Program-made: the position numbers and the translations under genes
Part shown: piece by piece, positions 55,533 through 64,000 of the stretch
Layout of the letters: every line of letters begins with the position of its first letter
How positions within the stretch are numbered: position 1 is the stretch's first letter
Notes under the pieces: model-generated
Databases searched by the model: none
Told to the model about the DNA's origin: nothing
What the model saw: only the letters and a program-made list of their open reading frames with translations
NCBI RefSeq assembly: GCF_001006325.2
Contig: NZ_LBIA02000001.1
Coordinates: 1,365,501-1,429,500 of the forward strand
Length of the DNA stretch: 64,000 bases
Origin: Afipia massiliensis
GTDB lineage: Bacteria > Pseudomonadota > Alphaproteobacteria > Rhizobiales > Xanthobacteraceae
Reading direction: 5' to 3'

Positions 55533-56443
55533 GCCGGGGACGCGACCGCGGGCACGTCAGGCGGCAACGGCGCAGCGGTGGTGAAGCTCTCGGCGGCCGG
55601 CGCCTTGGTCAGCAGGCGGCAGAGACGCCCCAATGTCGCACGCAGGTCGTGGCGATGCACCACCATGTCCACCATGCCGTGTTCCTTGAGGTACTCAGCG
55701 CGCTGGAAACCTTCGGGGAGCTTTTCGCGGATGGTCTGCTCGATCACGCGCGCACCGGCAAAGCCGATCAGCGCGCCCGGTTCGGCGATCTGCACGTCGC
55801 CCAGCATGGCGTAGGAGGCGGTGACGCCGCCCGTGGTCGGATTGGTCAGCACCACAATGTAAGGCTGGCCAATCTCGCGCAGCATCTGGATCGCCACGGT
55901 GGTGCGCGGCATTTGCATCAGCGAGAGGATGCCTTCCTGCATCCGCGCGCCGCCCGAGGCCGCGAAAATGATGAAGGGCGATTTCTTCTCGACGGCAAGT
56001 TCAAGACCCTTCACGACCGCCTCACCGGCCGCCATGCCGAGCGAACCACCCATGAAATCGAAATCCTGCACGGCGACCACGACGGCGTTGCCTTCCAGCT
56101 TGCCGTAGCCGACCTTCACCGCGTCGTTCATGCCGGTCTTGGTGCGCGCATCCTTGATGCGATCGGCATACTTGCGCTCGTCGCGAAACTTCAGCGGATC
56201 CGGCGTCACTTCGGGAAGCGCGACATCGAACCACGTCTCGTTGTCGAAAATCGACTTCAGCCGCGCCACCGCACCCATGCGCATGTGATAGTTCGAGCCG
56301 GGAATGACGAACTGGTTCTGTTCGACATCCTTGTAGAATACGAGCTGCCCGGAATCCGGACACTTGATCCAGAGATTCTCCGGCGTTTCGCGCTTGAGGA
56401 TGCTGCGAATCTTCGGCCGGACAACATTGGTCAACCAGTTCAT
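55529..56443 (-). CDS. accD: Acetyl-CoA carboxylase carboxyltransferase subunit beta
   Basis: AccD forms the carboxyltransferase with AccA, making malonyl-CoA. From ATG 56443 the product is 304 aa with the crotonase-like core ([68 protein letters not shown]). The N-terminal zinc ribbon is degenerate: the two CPxC pairs read CPDS and IPGS, so only one Cys remains. This is a known-looking alphaproteobacterial variant. The extra frame upstream of 56443 runs through repeats and is not coding. Confidence 0.94.
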   Translation of the reverse strand: MNWLTNVVRPKIRSILKRETPENLWIKCPDSGQLVFYKDVEQNQFVIPGSNYHMRMGAVARLKSIFDNETWFDVALPEVTPDPLKFRDERKYADRIKDARTKTGMNDAVKVGYGKLEGNAVVVAVQDFDFMGGSLGMAAGEAVVKGLELAVEKKSPFIIFAASGGARMQEGILSLMQMPRTTVAIQMLREIGQPYIVVLTNPTTGGVTASYAMLGDVQIAEPGALIGFAGARVIEQTIREKLPEGFQRAEYLKEHGMVDMVVHRHDLRATLGRLCRLLTKAPAAESFTTAAPLPPDVPAVASPA

Positions 56444-56486
56444 CGTTGGACTCCATGCACATCGCTCAGTCGGCGCGATGGTCAAA

Positions 56487-56795
56487 CCCTCTCCCCTTGT
56501 GGGAGAGGGTGGCAAGCACCGCGCGTAGCAAGGTGCGAGCCGGGTGAGGGGTTTTAACCGAGATGAGTGGCCGGAACGACCCCTCACCCGCCTCCAGCGT
56601 GGCAGTTCAGAAGTTCTCTCATACCTGCTGCGAATGCAGAAGAGAACTTCTGAACTAAAGCCACGCTGATATTTAGTCAGCCAGCGTCCCTTTGAATTCG
56701 AAGTTCGCTCAGAATTAGCCTCAATCTCAGGCGAACTTCGAATTCGGGACGCTGCATAAATGCGGTTCGGCACCCTCTCCCACAAGGGGAGAGGG
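56487..56795. repeat. Palindrome-flanked repeat with nested insert (CCCTCTCCCC family)
   Basis: Outer palindrome 56487-56510, variable hairpin (GGCAAGCACC with GGTGCGAGCC), GGGTGAGGGGT at 56542-56552, ACCCCTCACCC at 56579-56589, then the twin-hairpin element, then the outer palindrome at 56772-56795. Compare the empty copy at 25808-25945. Confidence 0.85.
56595..56754. repeat. Twin-hairpin element, copy B
   Basis: 160 bases: hairpin 1 at 56595-56668 (CAGCGTGGC...GCCACGCTG, AAA bulge in the 3' arm) and hairpin 2 at 56682-56754 (CAGCGTCCC...GGGACGCTG, TTT bulge in the 5' arm), 13-base spacer. Both hairpins share the CAGCG base. Confidence 0.87.
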
Positions 56796-56805
56796 GAAGA
56801 AAGAG

Positions 56806-57642
56806 CTATTCCGCCGCCTGTTTTGCGCCGCGCACGCCCTGCGCCAGCGCTGCTGCGAGATCGGCGACCGCAGGAACCGTTTTCGCCGTGGCGCGGCCCT
56901 CCGAATCAAGCGTCGCGCGCAAGGCATCGATCAATGCCGAGCCGACCACCGCACCATTCGCCGCCTGCGCGATTTCCGCAGCAGCCTCCGGTGTCCGGAT
57001 GCCGAAGCCGACGCAGACCGGCAACCGGGTGTGGCGCTTGATGCGTGCGACCGCTGACGACACCTGCGCGGTATCGGCGCTGGCGGAGCCGGTGATGCCG
57101 GTGATCGAGACGTAATAGACAAAGCCCGAGGTGTTCGCGAGCACGGCGGGCAACCGCTTGTCGTCCGTGGTCGGCGTGGCGAGACGAATGAAATTCAGTC
57201 CCGCCTTCATCGCCGGAATACAAAGCTCGGTATCTTCCTCCGGCGGAAGATCGACGATGATGAGGCCGTCGACGCCGGCGGATTTCGCGTCGGCGAGAAA
57301 TTTATCGACGCCGTAAATGTAGATCGGATTGTAGTAACCCATCAGCACGATCGGCGTCGTGGCGTCGTCCTTGCGGAAATCACGCACCACACCGAGCGTC
57401 TTTTTCAGCGTGGTGCCAGCCTTCAGTGCGCGCAGGCCCGCGGCCTGAATCGCGGGACCGTCGGCCATCGGATCGGTGAATGGCATACCGAGTTCGATGA
57501 TGTCAGCGCCGGCCTTCGGCAGCGCCTTGATGATTTCCAGCGAGGTCGCCAGATCCGGGTCGCCGCACATCAAGAAGGTGACGAACGCGGCGCGGCCTTC
57601 CTTCTTCAGTTCGGCGAAACGTGTGTCGATGCGCGTGGTCAT
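56806..57642 (-). CDS. trpA: Tryptophan synthase alpha chain
   Basis: TrpA cleaves indole-3-glycerol phosphate. Catalytic Glu lies in [21 protein letters not shown] and the Asp in the same segment (PFTDPMADG); [17 protein letters not shown] and [10 protein letters not shown] follow along the TIM barrel. ATG 57642 gives 278 aa, a normal length; extension toward 57759 would read through the palindromic arm of the neighbouring insert. Confidence 0.95.
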   Translation of the reverse strand: MTTRIDTRFAELKKEGRAAFVTFLMCGDPDLATSLEIIKALPKAGADIIELGMPFTDPMADGPAIQAAGLRALKAGTTLKKTLGVVRDFRKDDATTPIVLMGYYNPIYIYGVDKFLADAKSAGVDGLIIVDLPPEEDTELCIPAMKAGLNFIRLATPTTDDKRLPAVLANTSGFVYYVSITGITGSASADTAQVSSAVARIKRHTRLPVCVGFGIRTPEAAAEIAQAANGAVVGSALIDALRATLDSEGRATAKTVPAVADLAAALAQGVRGAKQAAE

Positions 57643-57664
57643 GATACGATACGAGCCGTGCTGT

Positions 57665-58111
57665 ACCTCTCCCCGCCGGGGAGAGGTCGGCCACGAAGTG
57701 GCCGGGTGAGGGGGATGGAGAAGTTCAAAGCAAGAGCACGAAGCCTTCGCGCCTCGCAAACAAGCGCGGAAGGTAAATTATGGCAGGCATTGCGAGATCG
57801 ACGACTGGCCCGCTGGAAATTTCGCCGCCAGCATCCCATCGAGCGATACATCGTGGATTTTGTAACGCTCGACGGAAAGCTCATCGTCGAAGTTGACGGC
57901 GTGACCCACGGTGAACCGTCGGAAGTCCTGGCCGACCAAGAGCGCACGCAGGTCCTGAATACTTGCGGCTTCCACGTCGTACGCGTGTCGAACCAGGACA
58001 TATACGACAACGTAAATGGCGTGCTGGATATGATTGAACTTACATTGAACAATGATTGAGCACCCCTCACCCGGCTGCTGCGCAGCCGACCTCTCCCCGC
58101 CGGGGAGAGGT
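57665..58111 (+). mobile_element. Candidate mobile element: palindromic arms around a DUF559 endonuclease gene
   Basis: 447 bases between trpB and trpA. Order: 23-base palindrome (57665-57687), small hairpin (CGGCCAC/GTGGCCG), GGGTGAGGGG (57704-57713), the DUF559 gene (57715-58059), ACCCCTCACCC (58062-58072), small hairpin (CGGCTG/CAGCCG), and the identical 23-base palindrome (58089-58111). The inner arm directly precedes the ATG and can serve as its ribosome-binding site. The same arms occur without the gene at 25808-25945. Mobility is inferred, not shown. Confidence 0.6.
57715..58059 (+). CDS. DUF559 (Vsr-like) endonuclease-domain protein
   Basis: 114-aa protein of the DUF559 family, related to the very-short-patch-repair endonuclease fold. 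Visible family features: [20 protein letters not shown], then YIVDFV (Asp48) and [11 protein letters not shown] (Glu59, Asp61, His65) matching the catalytic D...ExD layout, and the C-terminal [21 protein letters not shown] ends right before the ATG. It is encoded antisense to the trp operon and enclosed by palindromic arms. An upstream GTG at 57658 would translate the arm itself and is unlikely. Confidence 0.85.
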   Translation: MEKFKARARSLRASQTSAEGKLWQALRDRRLARWKFRRQHPIERYIVDFVTLDGKLIVEVDGVTHGEPSEVLADQERTQVLNTCGFHVVRVSNQDIYDNVNGVLDMIELTLNND

Positions 58112-58147
58112 GAAGGGAAGGCATTCCGCCCATAGCGAACGGCGTGG

Positions 58148-59365
58148 TCACTTCTTTTTACCTTTGAGAATGTCGCCGACCTGCGGCACGTCCTTGTCGC
58201 CGCGACCGGACAGGTTGACCACCATCAGGTGATCCTTCGGCCGCTTCGGCGCGAGCTCCATCACTTTCGCAATGGCATGCGCAGGCTCCAGCGCGGGAAT
58301 GATCCCTTCAAGCCGCGACAGCATCTGGAAAGCAGCGAGCGCTTCCTCGTCAGTGGCCGACAGATAGGTGACGCGGCCGGTTTCGTGCAGCCATGAATGC
58401 TCGGGGCCGATGCCGGGATAGTCGAGGCCTGCGGAGATCGAGTGACCTTCCTGAATCTGGCCGTCGTCATCCATCAGCAAGTAAGTGCGATTGCCGTGCA
58501 GCACGCCGGGACGGCCCCCCGCGATCGACGCCGCATGAAGATTGGTGAGGCCATGCCCCGCCGCCTCGACGCCGAAAATCTCGATGCCGGGGTCATCAAG
58601 GAACGGATGAAACAGCCCCATCGCATTGGAGCCGCCGCCGATGCAGGCGACCAGCGAATCCGGCAGGCGGCCCTCGGCCTCCTGCATCTGCGCGCGAGTC
58701 TCGGTGCCGATGATCGACTGAAAATCGCGCACCATCATCGGATAGGGATGCGGACCAGCCACCGTGCCGATGCAATAAAACGTGTCGGCGACATTGGTTA
58801 CCCAGTCGCGCATCGCTTCGTTCATCGCATCCTTCAGCGTGCGCGCACCGACCTGCACCGGCACGACCTTCGCGCCCAGCATTTCCATGCGGATCACGTT
58901 CGGCTGCTGCCGCTCGACGTCGACCGCGCCCATGTAGACGATGCATTCGAGCCCGAAGCGCGCGCACAGCGTGGCGGTTGCGACGCCGTGCTGACCCGCG
59001 CCGGTTTCCGCGATGATGCGCTTCTTGCCCATGCGCCGCGCGACCATGATCTGGCCGAGCACGTTGTTGACCTTGTGCGAGCCGGTGTGATTCAGCTCTT
59101 CGCGCTTGAAGTAGATCTTCGCGCCGCCGAGATGTTCCGTCAGGCGTTCTGCGAAATACAACGGCGACGGCCGGCCGACGTAATCCTTCAGGTAGCCGTT
59201 CATTTCCTTCTGAAACGACGGATCGGCCTTGGCATCCGCATAGGCTTTTTCCAGATCGAGGATCAGCGGCATCAGCGTTTCGGCGACGTAGCGTCCGCCG
59301 AAAATACCGAAGTGCCCGCGCTCATCAGGGCCGGTACGGAAGGAGTTGGGGAGAGGCAAGTTCAT
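58148..59365 (-). CDS. trpB: Tryptophan synthase beta chain
   Basis: TrpB joins indole and serine using pyridoxal phosphate. The PLP Lys is in [40 protein letters not shown] and the C-terminal [10 protein letters not shown] are present. Length 405 aa. It overlaps trpF by 4 bases. The insert at 57665-58111 separates it from trpA. Confidence 0.97.
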   Translation of the reverse strand: MNLPLPNSFRTGPDERGHFGIFGGRYVAETLMPLILDLEKAYADAKADPSFQKEMNGYLKDYVGRPSPLYFAERLTEHLGGAKIYFKREELNHTGSHKVNNVLGQIMVARRMGKKRIIAETGAGQHGVATATLCARFGLECIVYMGAVDVERQQPNVIRMEMLGAKVVPVQVGARTLKDAMNEAMRDWVTNVADTFYCIGTVAGPHPYPMMVRDFQSIIGTETRAQMQEAEGRLPDSLVACIGGGSNAMGLFHPFLDDPGIEIFGVEAAGHGLTNLHAASIAGGRPGVLHGNRTYLLMDDDGQIQEGHSISAGLDYPGIGPEHSWLHETGRVTYLSATDEEALAAFQMLSRLEGIIPALEPAHAIAKVMELAPKRPKDHLMVVNLSGRGDKDVPQVGDILKGKKK

Positions 59366-60042
59366 ACGCTGCTCGCAATCTTCGAAGAGGCCGTCGCACC
59401 CGCCGCTTCGCGCGCGGCGCGAATGAAGGTGCGGATCATCTCGGGATCTTTCACGCCCGGCGCGCTTTCCACGCCGGACGACACATCGACACCGCCGGCA
59501 CGGGTCACGCGGATGGCCTCGGCGATGTTGCCGGCATTGAGACCGCCGCCGACCATGAACGGGATCGTCAGCTTGATGTTTTCAAGCAAGTGCCAGTCGA
59601 ACGGCACACCCAGACCGCCAGGACGGGTGGCGTCCTTCGGCGCGCGCGCATCGAACAGGATGCGGTCGGCCACCGCCGCGTAGCCGGGAAGGCCGGCCAG
59701 ATCGGCGGCTGTCGCCACCGACAGCACCTTCATCACCGGCAATCCGAATTTCTGCTTGATGTCGCGCACCCGCGCGACACTTTCCGAGCCATGAAGCTGC
59801 AGCAATCCCGGCTGCACGGCGTCGATGCAGTTCTCAAGCGTGGCGTCGTCGGCATCGACCGTCAACACCACCTTGATGGCGCGACCTTTCACCAGCCCGC
59901 CAAGTTCGCGGGCGGTGCCGAGCGTGACGTGGCGGGGCGAGGCCTCGAAAAACACGAAGCCCACCATGTCGGCACCAGCATCCAGCGCGACCTCAAGGGT
60001 CTCGCGCGTGGACAGGCCGCAAATTTTTACCGCAAGTGCCAT
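59362..60042 (-). CDS. trpF: Phosphoribosylanthranilate isomerase
   Basis: TrpF converts PRA to CdRP in tryptophan synthesis. The catalytic Cys lies in [44 protein letters not shown] and LFDARAPKD follow the TIM-barrel order, with the phosphate-binding [13 protein letters not shown]. Length 226 aa. First gene of trpF-trpB-trpA-accD-folC on the minus strand. Confidence 0.95.
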   Translation of the reverse strand: MALAVKICGLSTRETLEVALDAGADMVGFVFFEASPRHVTLGTARELGGLVKGRAIKVVLTVDADDATLENCIDAVQPGLLQLHGSESVARVRDIKQKFGLPVMKVLSVATAADLAGLPGYAAVADRILFDARAPKDATRPGGLGVPFDWHLLENIKLTIPFMVGGGLNAGNIAEAIRVTRAGGVDVSSGVESAPGVKDPEMIRTFIRAAREAAGATASSKIASSV

Positions 60043-60116
60043 GGTCTCAGGGCTGGTTCCGCCACAGGCCGGAGTTCGAAGCGTCAGGCCGCAGGCTTTG
60101 GGGTGATCGGCGGGTT

Positions 60117-60518
60117 CTACAACGCCGCGCCGTGCTTGTCTCGCCCGACGGCCAGATATTGCGGGGCCAGACCGGGGCTCAGCGCCGGAACCTGCCCCTC
60201 GCGGGCCGCCGCAGCCAGCGCCCGCTCCCGCTGGGCCGCCAGTTCGGCGCGGGCATGACGCGCATCCGCCTCATGCAGCCGGGCCGCGCGGCGCCAGTGG
60301 CGCTGGCCGAACCAGGTCGCGACACCTCCGGCGATGACCCCGAACATGGCGACGACGATGATGACAACGAACAGCGGCAGCGAGACGCCGAGCGCCGGGT
60401 CGCTGGAGTTGAACGGATCGAACGACAGCGTGACGATGTGGCGGTTCGCAACCGCGAACACAACGAACAGGATCGCAAGCGGCAGGATCACCAGGACGTT
60501 GAAAATTTTCCGGAGCAT
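60117..60518 (-). CDS. LapA-domain (DUF1049) inner-membrane protein
   Basis: 133-aa protein with two hydrophobic helices (IFNVLVILPLAILFVVFAVA and LPLFVVIIVVAMFGVIAGG) and a cytosolic helical, Arg/Ala-rich tail: the LapA/DUF1049 layout. E. coli LapA assists lipopolysaccharide assembly control with LapB; here there is no lapB next to it. ATG 60518 is preferred over 60542. It lies between trpF and ihfB, the usual ihfB-lapA-trpF order. Confidence 0.84.
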   Translation of the reverse strand: MLRKIFNVLVILPLAILFVVFAVANRHIVTLSFDPFNSSDPALGVSLPLFVVIIVVAMFGVIAGGVATWFGQRHWRRAARLHEADARHARAELAAQRERALAAAAREGQVPALSPGLAPQYLAVGRDKHGAAL

Positions 60519-60601
60519 GGCGTCCTCGCGACAGATTCTCACTCAAGGCAGCGCGACGAAATGTGAGCGACCGCTCTTTGGAATCGTTACAGCCCGCCGG
60601 A

Positions 60602-60910
60602 TCAGGTCGCCGCGGCTGGGTCCCCCGCCTCGTCGCGGTTGAGCCGCTCGCGCATTTCCTTGCCGGTCTTGAAGAACGGCACGCTCTTCTGCTCGACAGG
60701 AACATGCGCGCCAGTGCGCGGATTGCGGCCTGCGCGCGCAGGACGGTGCTTTACCGAAAAAGCCCCGAAACCACGCAGTTCTACGCGATCGCCACGTGCG
60801 AGCGCTGCAACGATTTCGTCGAGAATTGCGTTCACGATGTTCTCGACATCCCGCTGATAGAGGTGCGGGTTATGCTCGGCGATGCGCTGAACGAGTTCGG
60901 ATTTGATCAT
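60602..60910 (-). CDS. ihfB: Integration host factor subunit beta
   Basis: 102-aa HU/IHF family protein: [20 protein letters not shown], the dimer core [19 protein letters not shown] and the DNA-binding arm [27 protein letters not shown] and [14 protein letters not shown] mark it as IHF-beta rather than HU. ATG 60910 is chosen; an upstream ATG at 60970 would add 20 residues not found in the family. IHF bends DNA at promoters and recombination sites. Confidence 0.94.
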   Translation of the reverse strand: MIKSELVQRIAEHNPHLYQRDVENIVNAILDEIVAALARGDRVELRGFGAFSVKHRPARAGRNPRTGAHVPVEQKSVPFFKTGKEMRERLNRDEAGDPAAAT

Positions 60911-61081
60911 TGAGTACTGGGCCCGTGACGTGCGGTTAGACATTTCCTTGAAAAAGCCTTGAACTGTCAAGTCGCTAATTCAAAGTGTGACAAGGCTAAA
61001 TCGCGTGACAAACGCCGGAATTCGTTGTTGGTCCCGCCACCGCAATGCGGTGAAGAACGACTGAAACCGGATTCATCACGG

Positions 61082-62062
61082 TCAATTCGCCGGAGATGGA
61101 TGCCACAGCGCAAGCATGCCATCGAGACCGAAGCGGTCGACGGCCTGACTGACGCCGGACTGCTCGAACTGCCGCGAAAGCGCCCCCAGCCCCATCGCAT
61201 CGAGAGCGACGGATGCGGTCGCCCGCAGGAAAGTCATGTCGCCGAAGCGCGGAGAGAGCTTGAAATCCTTCACCGGCACGCCCGCGCCAACTTTCTTTTG
61301 CGCGACCAGCCACGCCACGGCGGTTTTCTCGTCGCCAAGCTGATCGACCAGCTTGAGACCCACCGCCTGACGGCCGGTGAACACGCGGCCATCCGCCACG
61401 GTCTGTAACGTTGCGTCATCCATGCCGCGGCGATCCTTCACAAGACCGCGAAACCAAGCGTAGGAATCCTTCACCAGCGCATCGAGCGCGGCGCGCGCCT
61501 CGGGGCTGGTGGGCTCGTAACCGTTCGGCGCCGCCTTGAGCGGCGACGACTTCACTTCCTCGACCTTGACGCCGACGGTCTTGAGCAGGTCCGTCACATT
61601 CGGAATCTGGAACAGGACGCCGATCGAACCGACCAGCGAGGTTTGCTGGGCGATGATCTGGTCCGATGCCAGTGCGGCGATATATCCGCCCGACGCGGCG
61701 AGACCTTCCACCACCACGACCAGCGGCTTCTTCGCCTTGAGGCGGGTCAGCGCGTCAAAGAGCTGTTCTGAACCGGCCGTCGTGCCGCCGGGTGAGTTGA
61801 TGTGGACGATGACCGCCACCGCGGATGAATTCTCCAGCCGCTCCAGCGCTTCGACGCGTGTCTGATCGCTGCGGATCAAGCCGTCGATCTTCACCCGCGC
61901 GATCGCATTCGATCCGGTGACTGCGGTGCGCGCCGACGGCGACATGAATGCCGCAATCGCAACCACCGCGGCAATGACGCCCAGTGCCGCCACCACCCGC
62001 CAGAACGTCAGCTTGCGGCGAATACGGCGGCGATCAACGATCACATCGGAATCGAGCGACAT
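61082..62062 (-). CDS. sppA: Signal peptide peptidase SppA, short form
   Basis: Membrane-anchored S49 serine protease of 326 aa. It has an N-terminal helix (VVAALGVIAAVVAIAAFMS, about residues 22-45), the substrate strand VIVHINSPGGTTAGSEQLFDAL, the Ser nucleophile in GLAASGGYIAALASD, and the general-base Lys in VKSSPLKAAPNGY. This is the 36-kDa single-domain type common in alphaproteobacteria. Start 62062 is preferred over 62077. It lies upstream of ihfB in the sppA-ihfB-lapA order. Confidence 0.93.
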   Translation of the reverse strand: MSLDSDVIVDRRRIRRKLTFWRVVAALGVIAAVVAIAAFMSPSARTAVTGSNAIARVKIDGLIRSDQTRVEALERLENSSAVAVIVHINSPGGTTAGSEQLFDALTRLKAKKPLVVVVEGLAASGGYIAALASDQIIAQQTSLVGSIGVLFQIPNVTDLLKTVGVKVEEVKSSPLKAAPNGYEPTSPEARAALDALVKDSYAWFRGLVKDRRGMDDATLQTVADGRVFTGRQAVGLKLVDQLGDEKTAVAWLVAQKKVGAGVPVKDFKLSPRFGDMTFLRATASVALDAMGLGALSRQFEQSGVSQAVDRFGLDGMLALWHPSPAN

Positions 62063-62227
62063 GGATTTTCTCCTCAAGCATCAGATACTTTGCAACGACC
62101 ATGAAGATCGTTGCTCTGAAAAGTTATCCCGCGCTTTTGCGGGTGCAGCCTTGATGCATGGTAAACTCAATACATCAATTGCAACGCAATTTGAAGATAA
62201 CAAGGCGGCTGCATTTGCGCCCAATAC

Positions 62228-63478
62228 TTACGCAATCAGACGCGCGCCGTCGTGACCCGAGATCCTGAGCGCATGCACAGCGCCTTGCACACCATCCGCC
62301 ACCGCGACGGGGATAAAATGCTCTGTCCGTCCCTGAGTGGCGCTTTCGATCAGGACGTCGCGCGTCATTCCGACTTCCGATGCAAGTCGCCGTCGCAACG
62401 CGGCCTCGCCGTTTGCGCGCAGCCGCCGCGCGCGATCCTTGATCACGCGGCCATCGACCTGCGGCATCCGCGCCGCCGGCGTGCCGGGACGCGGTGAATA
62501 AGGAAATACATGGAGGAATGTCAGATCGCATTCGTCCACGAGGTCCTGCGAGCGCGCGAACATCTCTTCGGTTTCGGTCGGGAAACCCGCAATGATGTCG
62601 GCGCCGAATGCAATGTCCGGGCGCAACCGGCGGACCTGCCGGCAGAAATCGATGGCGTCGGCGCGTGAATGTCGCCGCTTCATGCGCTTGAGGATGAGAT
62701 CGTCGCCGGCCTGCAGCGACAGATGCAGATGCGGCATCAGCCGCTCGTCCGTCGCGATGGTATCGAGCAGATCGCGGTCCGCCTCGATGGAATCGATCGA
62801 TGAAATGCGCAGCCGCTTCAGGTCCGGGACATGCTTGAGGATCTGCTTCGTCAGCGTCCCGAGTCTAGGCGCACCCGGCAAATCCGCGCCGTAACTGGTC
62901 AGATCCACACCGGTCAGCACGATCTCGGCGTGACCCGCTTCGGCCAGCGCCCGCACTTGATCGACCACGGCGCCCATCGCAACGGAGCGCGAATTGCCGC
63001 GGCCATAGGGGATAATGCAGAACGTACAGCGGTGATCGCAGCCGTTCTGCACCTGCACGAAAACACGCGGCAGACCGCGCTGGAACCCGGCGGCGAGATG
63101 CGGCGCCATCTCGGTGACCGCCATGATGTCGGAGACGGCGATCTTGTCCCCCGGCACCTCGAACGCGGCGCGGGTGTCGCGCCACGCGGCGCTGCGCATC
63201 TTGTCGTCGTTGCCCAGCACGCGGTCGACCTCAACCATCTGCGCGAACATCTGCGTCTGGGTTTGCGCCGCGCAGCCGGTCACGACGATGCGCGCATCGG
63301 GCCGATCGCGCCGGAGTTTTCGGATGGTCTGGCGCGCTTGGGCGACCGCCTCGTTGGTGACCGCGCAGGTGTTGACGACGATGGCGTCCTGAAGGCCCGC
63401 GCTTTCCGCTTCGCGCCGGATCACCTCCGACTCGAAGGTATTCAAACGGCAGCCGAAGGTGACGACATCGACGGTCAT
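62228..63478 (-). CDS. mtaB: tRNA-t6A37 methylthiotransferase
   Basis: MtaB converts t6A37 to ms2t6A37. The N-terminal domain has FGCRLNTFESEVI, NTCAVTNEAV and TGCAAQ; the radical SAM cluster motif is GCDHRCTFCIIPYGRGNSRS; the C-terminal region resembles a TRAM domain. The spacing and short length (416 aa) separate it from MiaB at 2546. It begins 1 base after dapF ends, a common dapF-mtaB pairing. In the 165 bases downstream a small hairpin (62128-62143) is a weak terminator candidate. Confidence 0.94.
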   Translation of the reverse strand: MTVDVVTFGCRLNTFESEVIRREAESAGLQDAIVVNTCAVTNEAVAQARQTIRKLRRDRPDARIVVTGCAAQTQTQMFAQMVEVDRVLGNDDKMRSAAWRDTRAAFEVPGDKIAVSDIMAVTEMAPHLAAGFQRGLPRVFVQVQNGCDHRCTFCIIPYGRGNSRSVAMGAVVDQVRALAEAGHAEIVLTGVDLTSYGADLPGAPRLGTLTKQILKHVPDLKRLRISSIDSIEADRDLLDTIATDERLMPHLHLSLQAGDDLILKRMKRRHSRADAIDFCRQVRRLRPDIAFGADIIAGFPTETEEMFARSQDLVDECDLTFLHVFPYSPRPGTPAARMPQVDGRVIKDRARRLRANGEAALRRRLASEVGMTRDVLIESATQGRTEHFIPVAVADGVQGAVHALRISGHDGARLIA

Positions 63479-63479
63479 C

Positions 63480-64000
63480 TCAGGCGACGCTGGTAGCGAA
63501 CAGCGCCGGATCGAAACGCCCTGCGAACTCGAACGCTGCCGGACCAGTCATCAGGACGTGATCGTCCTGCGCGCGCCATTCGATGGTGAGTTCCCCACCA
63601 GGAAGCGTCATGTGAACGGTGCGCCCGGTGCGCTTCAGGCGAGCCGCGGCCACCGCGGTCGCGCAGGCAGCCGAACCGCAGGCCTTGGTCAAACCGGCGC
63701 CACGCTCCCATGTGCGCATGACGATGTGCTCGCGGTCCACGACATGGGCGAGCGTGATGTTGGCGCGATCCGGGAAAATCGGATGATTTTCGAGCAGCGG
63801 CCCAAAGCGTTCGAGATCGTAGGCTTCGATGTCATCGACCCAGAAGATCGCGTGCGGGTTGCCCATGCTGACGACCGACGGCGAATGCAGGATCGGCGCG
63901 TCGATCGGCCCAATCTGTAATTCGATGTAGCGCGTGTCGCGAAATTCCTCCGCCAGCGGAATGTCCTGCCAGCCGAACTTCGGCATGCCCATGTCGACCG
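63480..64000 (-). CDS. dapF: Diaminopimelate epimerase (N-terminus outside window)
   Basis: DapF interconverts LL- and meso-diaminopimelate for lysine and peptidoglycan. The visible C-terminal ~173 residues include [14 protein letters not shown], the Glu of [20 protein letters not shown] and its catalytic Cys. The frame continues through base 64000 (VDMGMPKF), so the first half, with the other catalytic Cys, lies outside the window. Confidence 0.95.
   Translation of the reverse strand, partial: VDMGMPKFGWQDIPLAEEFRDTRYIELQIGPIDAPILHSPSVVSMGNPHAIFWVDDIEAYDLERFGPLLENHPIFPDRANITLAHVVDREHIVMRTWERGAGLTKACGSAACATAVAAARLKRTGRTVHMTLPGGELTIEWRAQDDHVLMTGPAAFEFAGRFDPALFATSVA

Larger units (their letters stand above)
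56444..56805. other. trpA-accD gap filled by nested repeats
   Basis: 362 bases, gene-free. It contains one copy of the CCCTCTCCCC palindrome-flanked repeat (56487-56795) with a twin-hairpin element (56595-56754) lodged inside its right half. It interrupts what is otherwise a tight operon. Confidence 0.7.

Overview
The window is a gene-dense, GC-rich stretch of an alphaproteobacterial chromosome. It most resembles the Bradyrhizobium / Rhodopseudomonas / Nitrobacter / Afipia group (Nitrobacteraceae); I cannot fix the genus from sequence alone. Pointers are an Irr regulator with a GCPWHD heme motif, a fabA-fabB-fabI block divergent from irr, a DivL-type kinase with tyrosine at the phospho-acceptor position, an alphaproteobacterial AccD without its zinc ribbon, a TsaE-AmgK fusion, and the families of intergenic palindromes. 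Almost everything is housekeeping; the unusual material lies in protein fusions, in a few control regions and in the repeats between operons.

Layout. 1-8300: tsaB (cut by the window edge), rimI, a Fur-family regulator, a HAD phosphatase, miaB, phoH, ybeY, a CBS/CorC protein and lnt, all on the + strand. 8495-10889: a PraR/PhrR-like XRE regulator, trmB, and a DUF2336 protein on the - strand. 11297-21556: the translation and RNA operon rimP-nusA-ylxR-infB-rbfA-truB-rpsO-pnp, with an intrinsic terminator in its leader. 21820-25785: a Tat-exported Mn-type superoxide dismutase, katG and a GST. 25970-29526: fabI, fabB and fabA (-), and irr (+). 29702-36000: an SH3 protein, a 2-hydroxyacid dehydrogenase, a MoeB/ThiF-like enzyme, a degenerate trypsin-like exported protein, mutM and a VOC protein. 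36016-40291: ubiE-ubiB, then coaBC carrying a ribbon-helix-helix antitoxin-like domain, and dut. 40607-53283: divL, tsaE-amgK, pilZ, murU, addB, addA and trxA. 54174-60042 (-): trpF-trpB-[insert]-trpA-accD-folC. 60117-64000 (-): a LapA-domain protein, ihfB, sppA, mtaB and dapF (cut by the window edge).

How the genes work together. Several functions recur. tRNA modification appears as TsaB and TsaE (t6A), MtaB (ms2t6A), MiaB, TrmB and TruB. Ribosome maturation appears as RimI, YbeY, RimP, RbfA and RpsO. Envelope and peptidoglycan recycling appears as Lnt, AmgK and MurU. Oxidative and metal stress appears as Fur, Irr, SOD and KatG.

The most notable signals are these. (1) A DUF559 (Vsr-like) endonuclease gene fits exactly between two inverted palindromic arms and sits antisense between trpB and trpA; empty and nested versions of the same arms occur elsewhere. 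(2) There are three 160-167 bp twin-hairpin elements whose stems differ in sequence but keep the same bulges. (3) A FitA/VapB-like DNA-binding domain is fused to CoaBC, with a palindromic operator candidate over the -35 region of its own promoter. (4) The irr promoter carries three phased hexamers resembling the atypical Fur site described for Bradyrhizobium irr.
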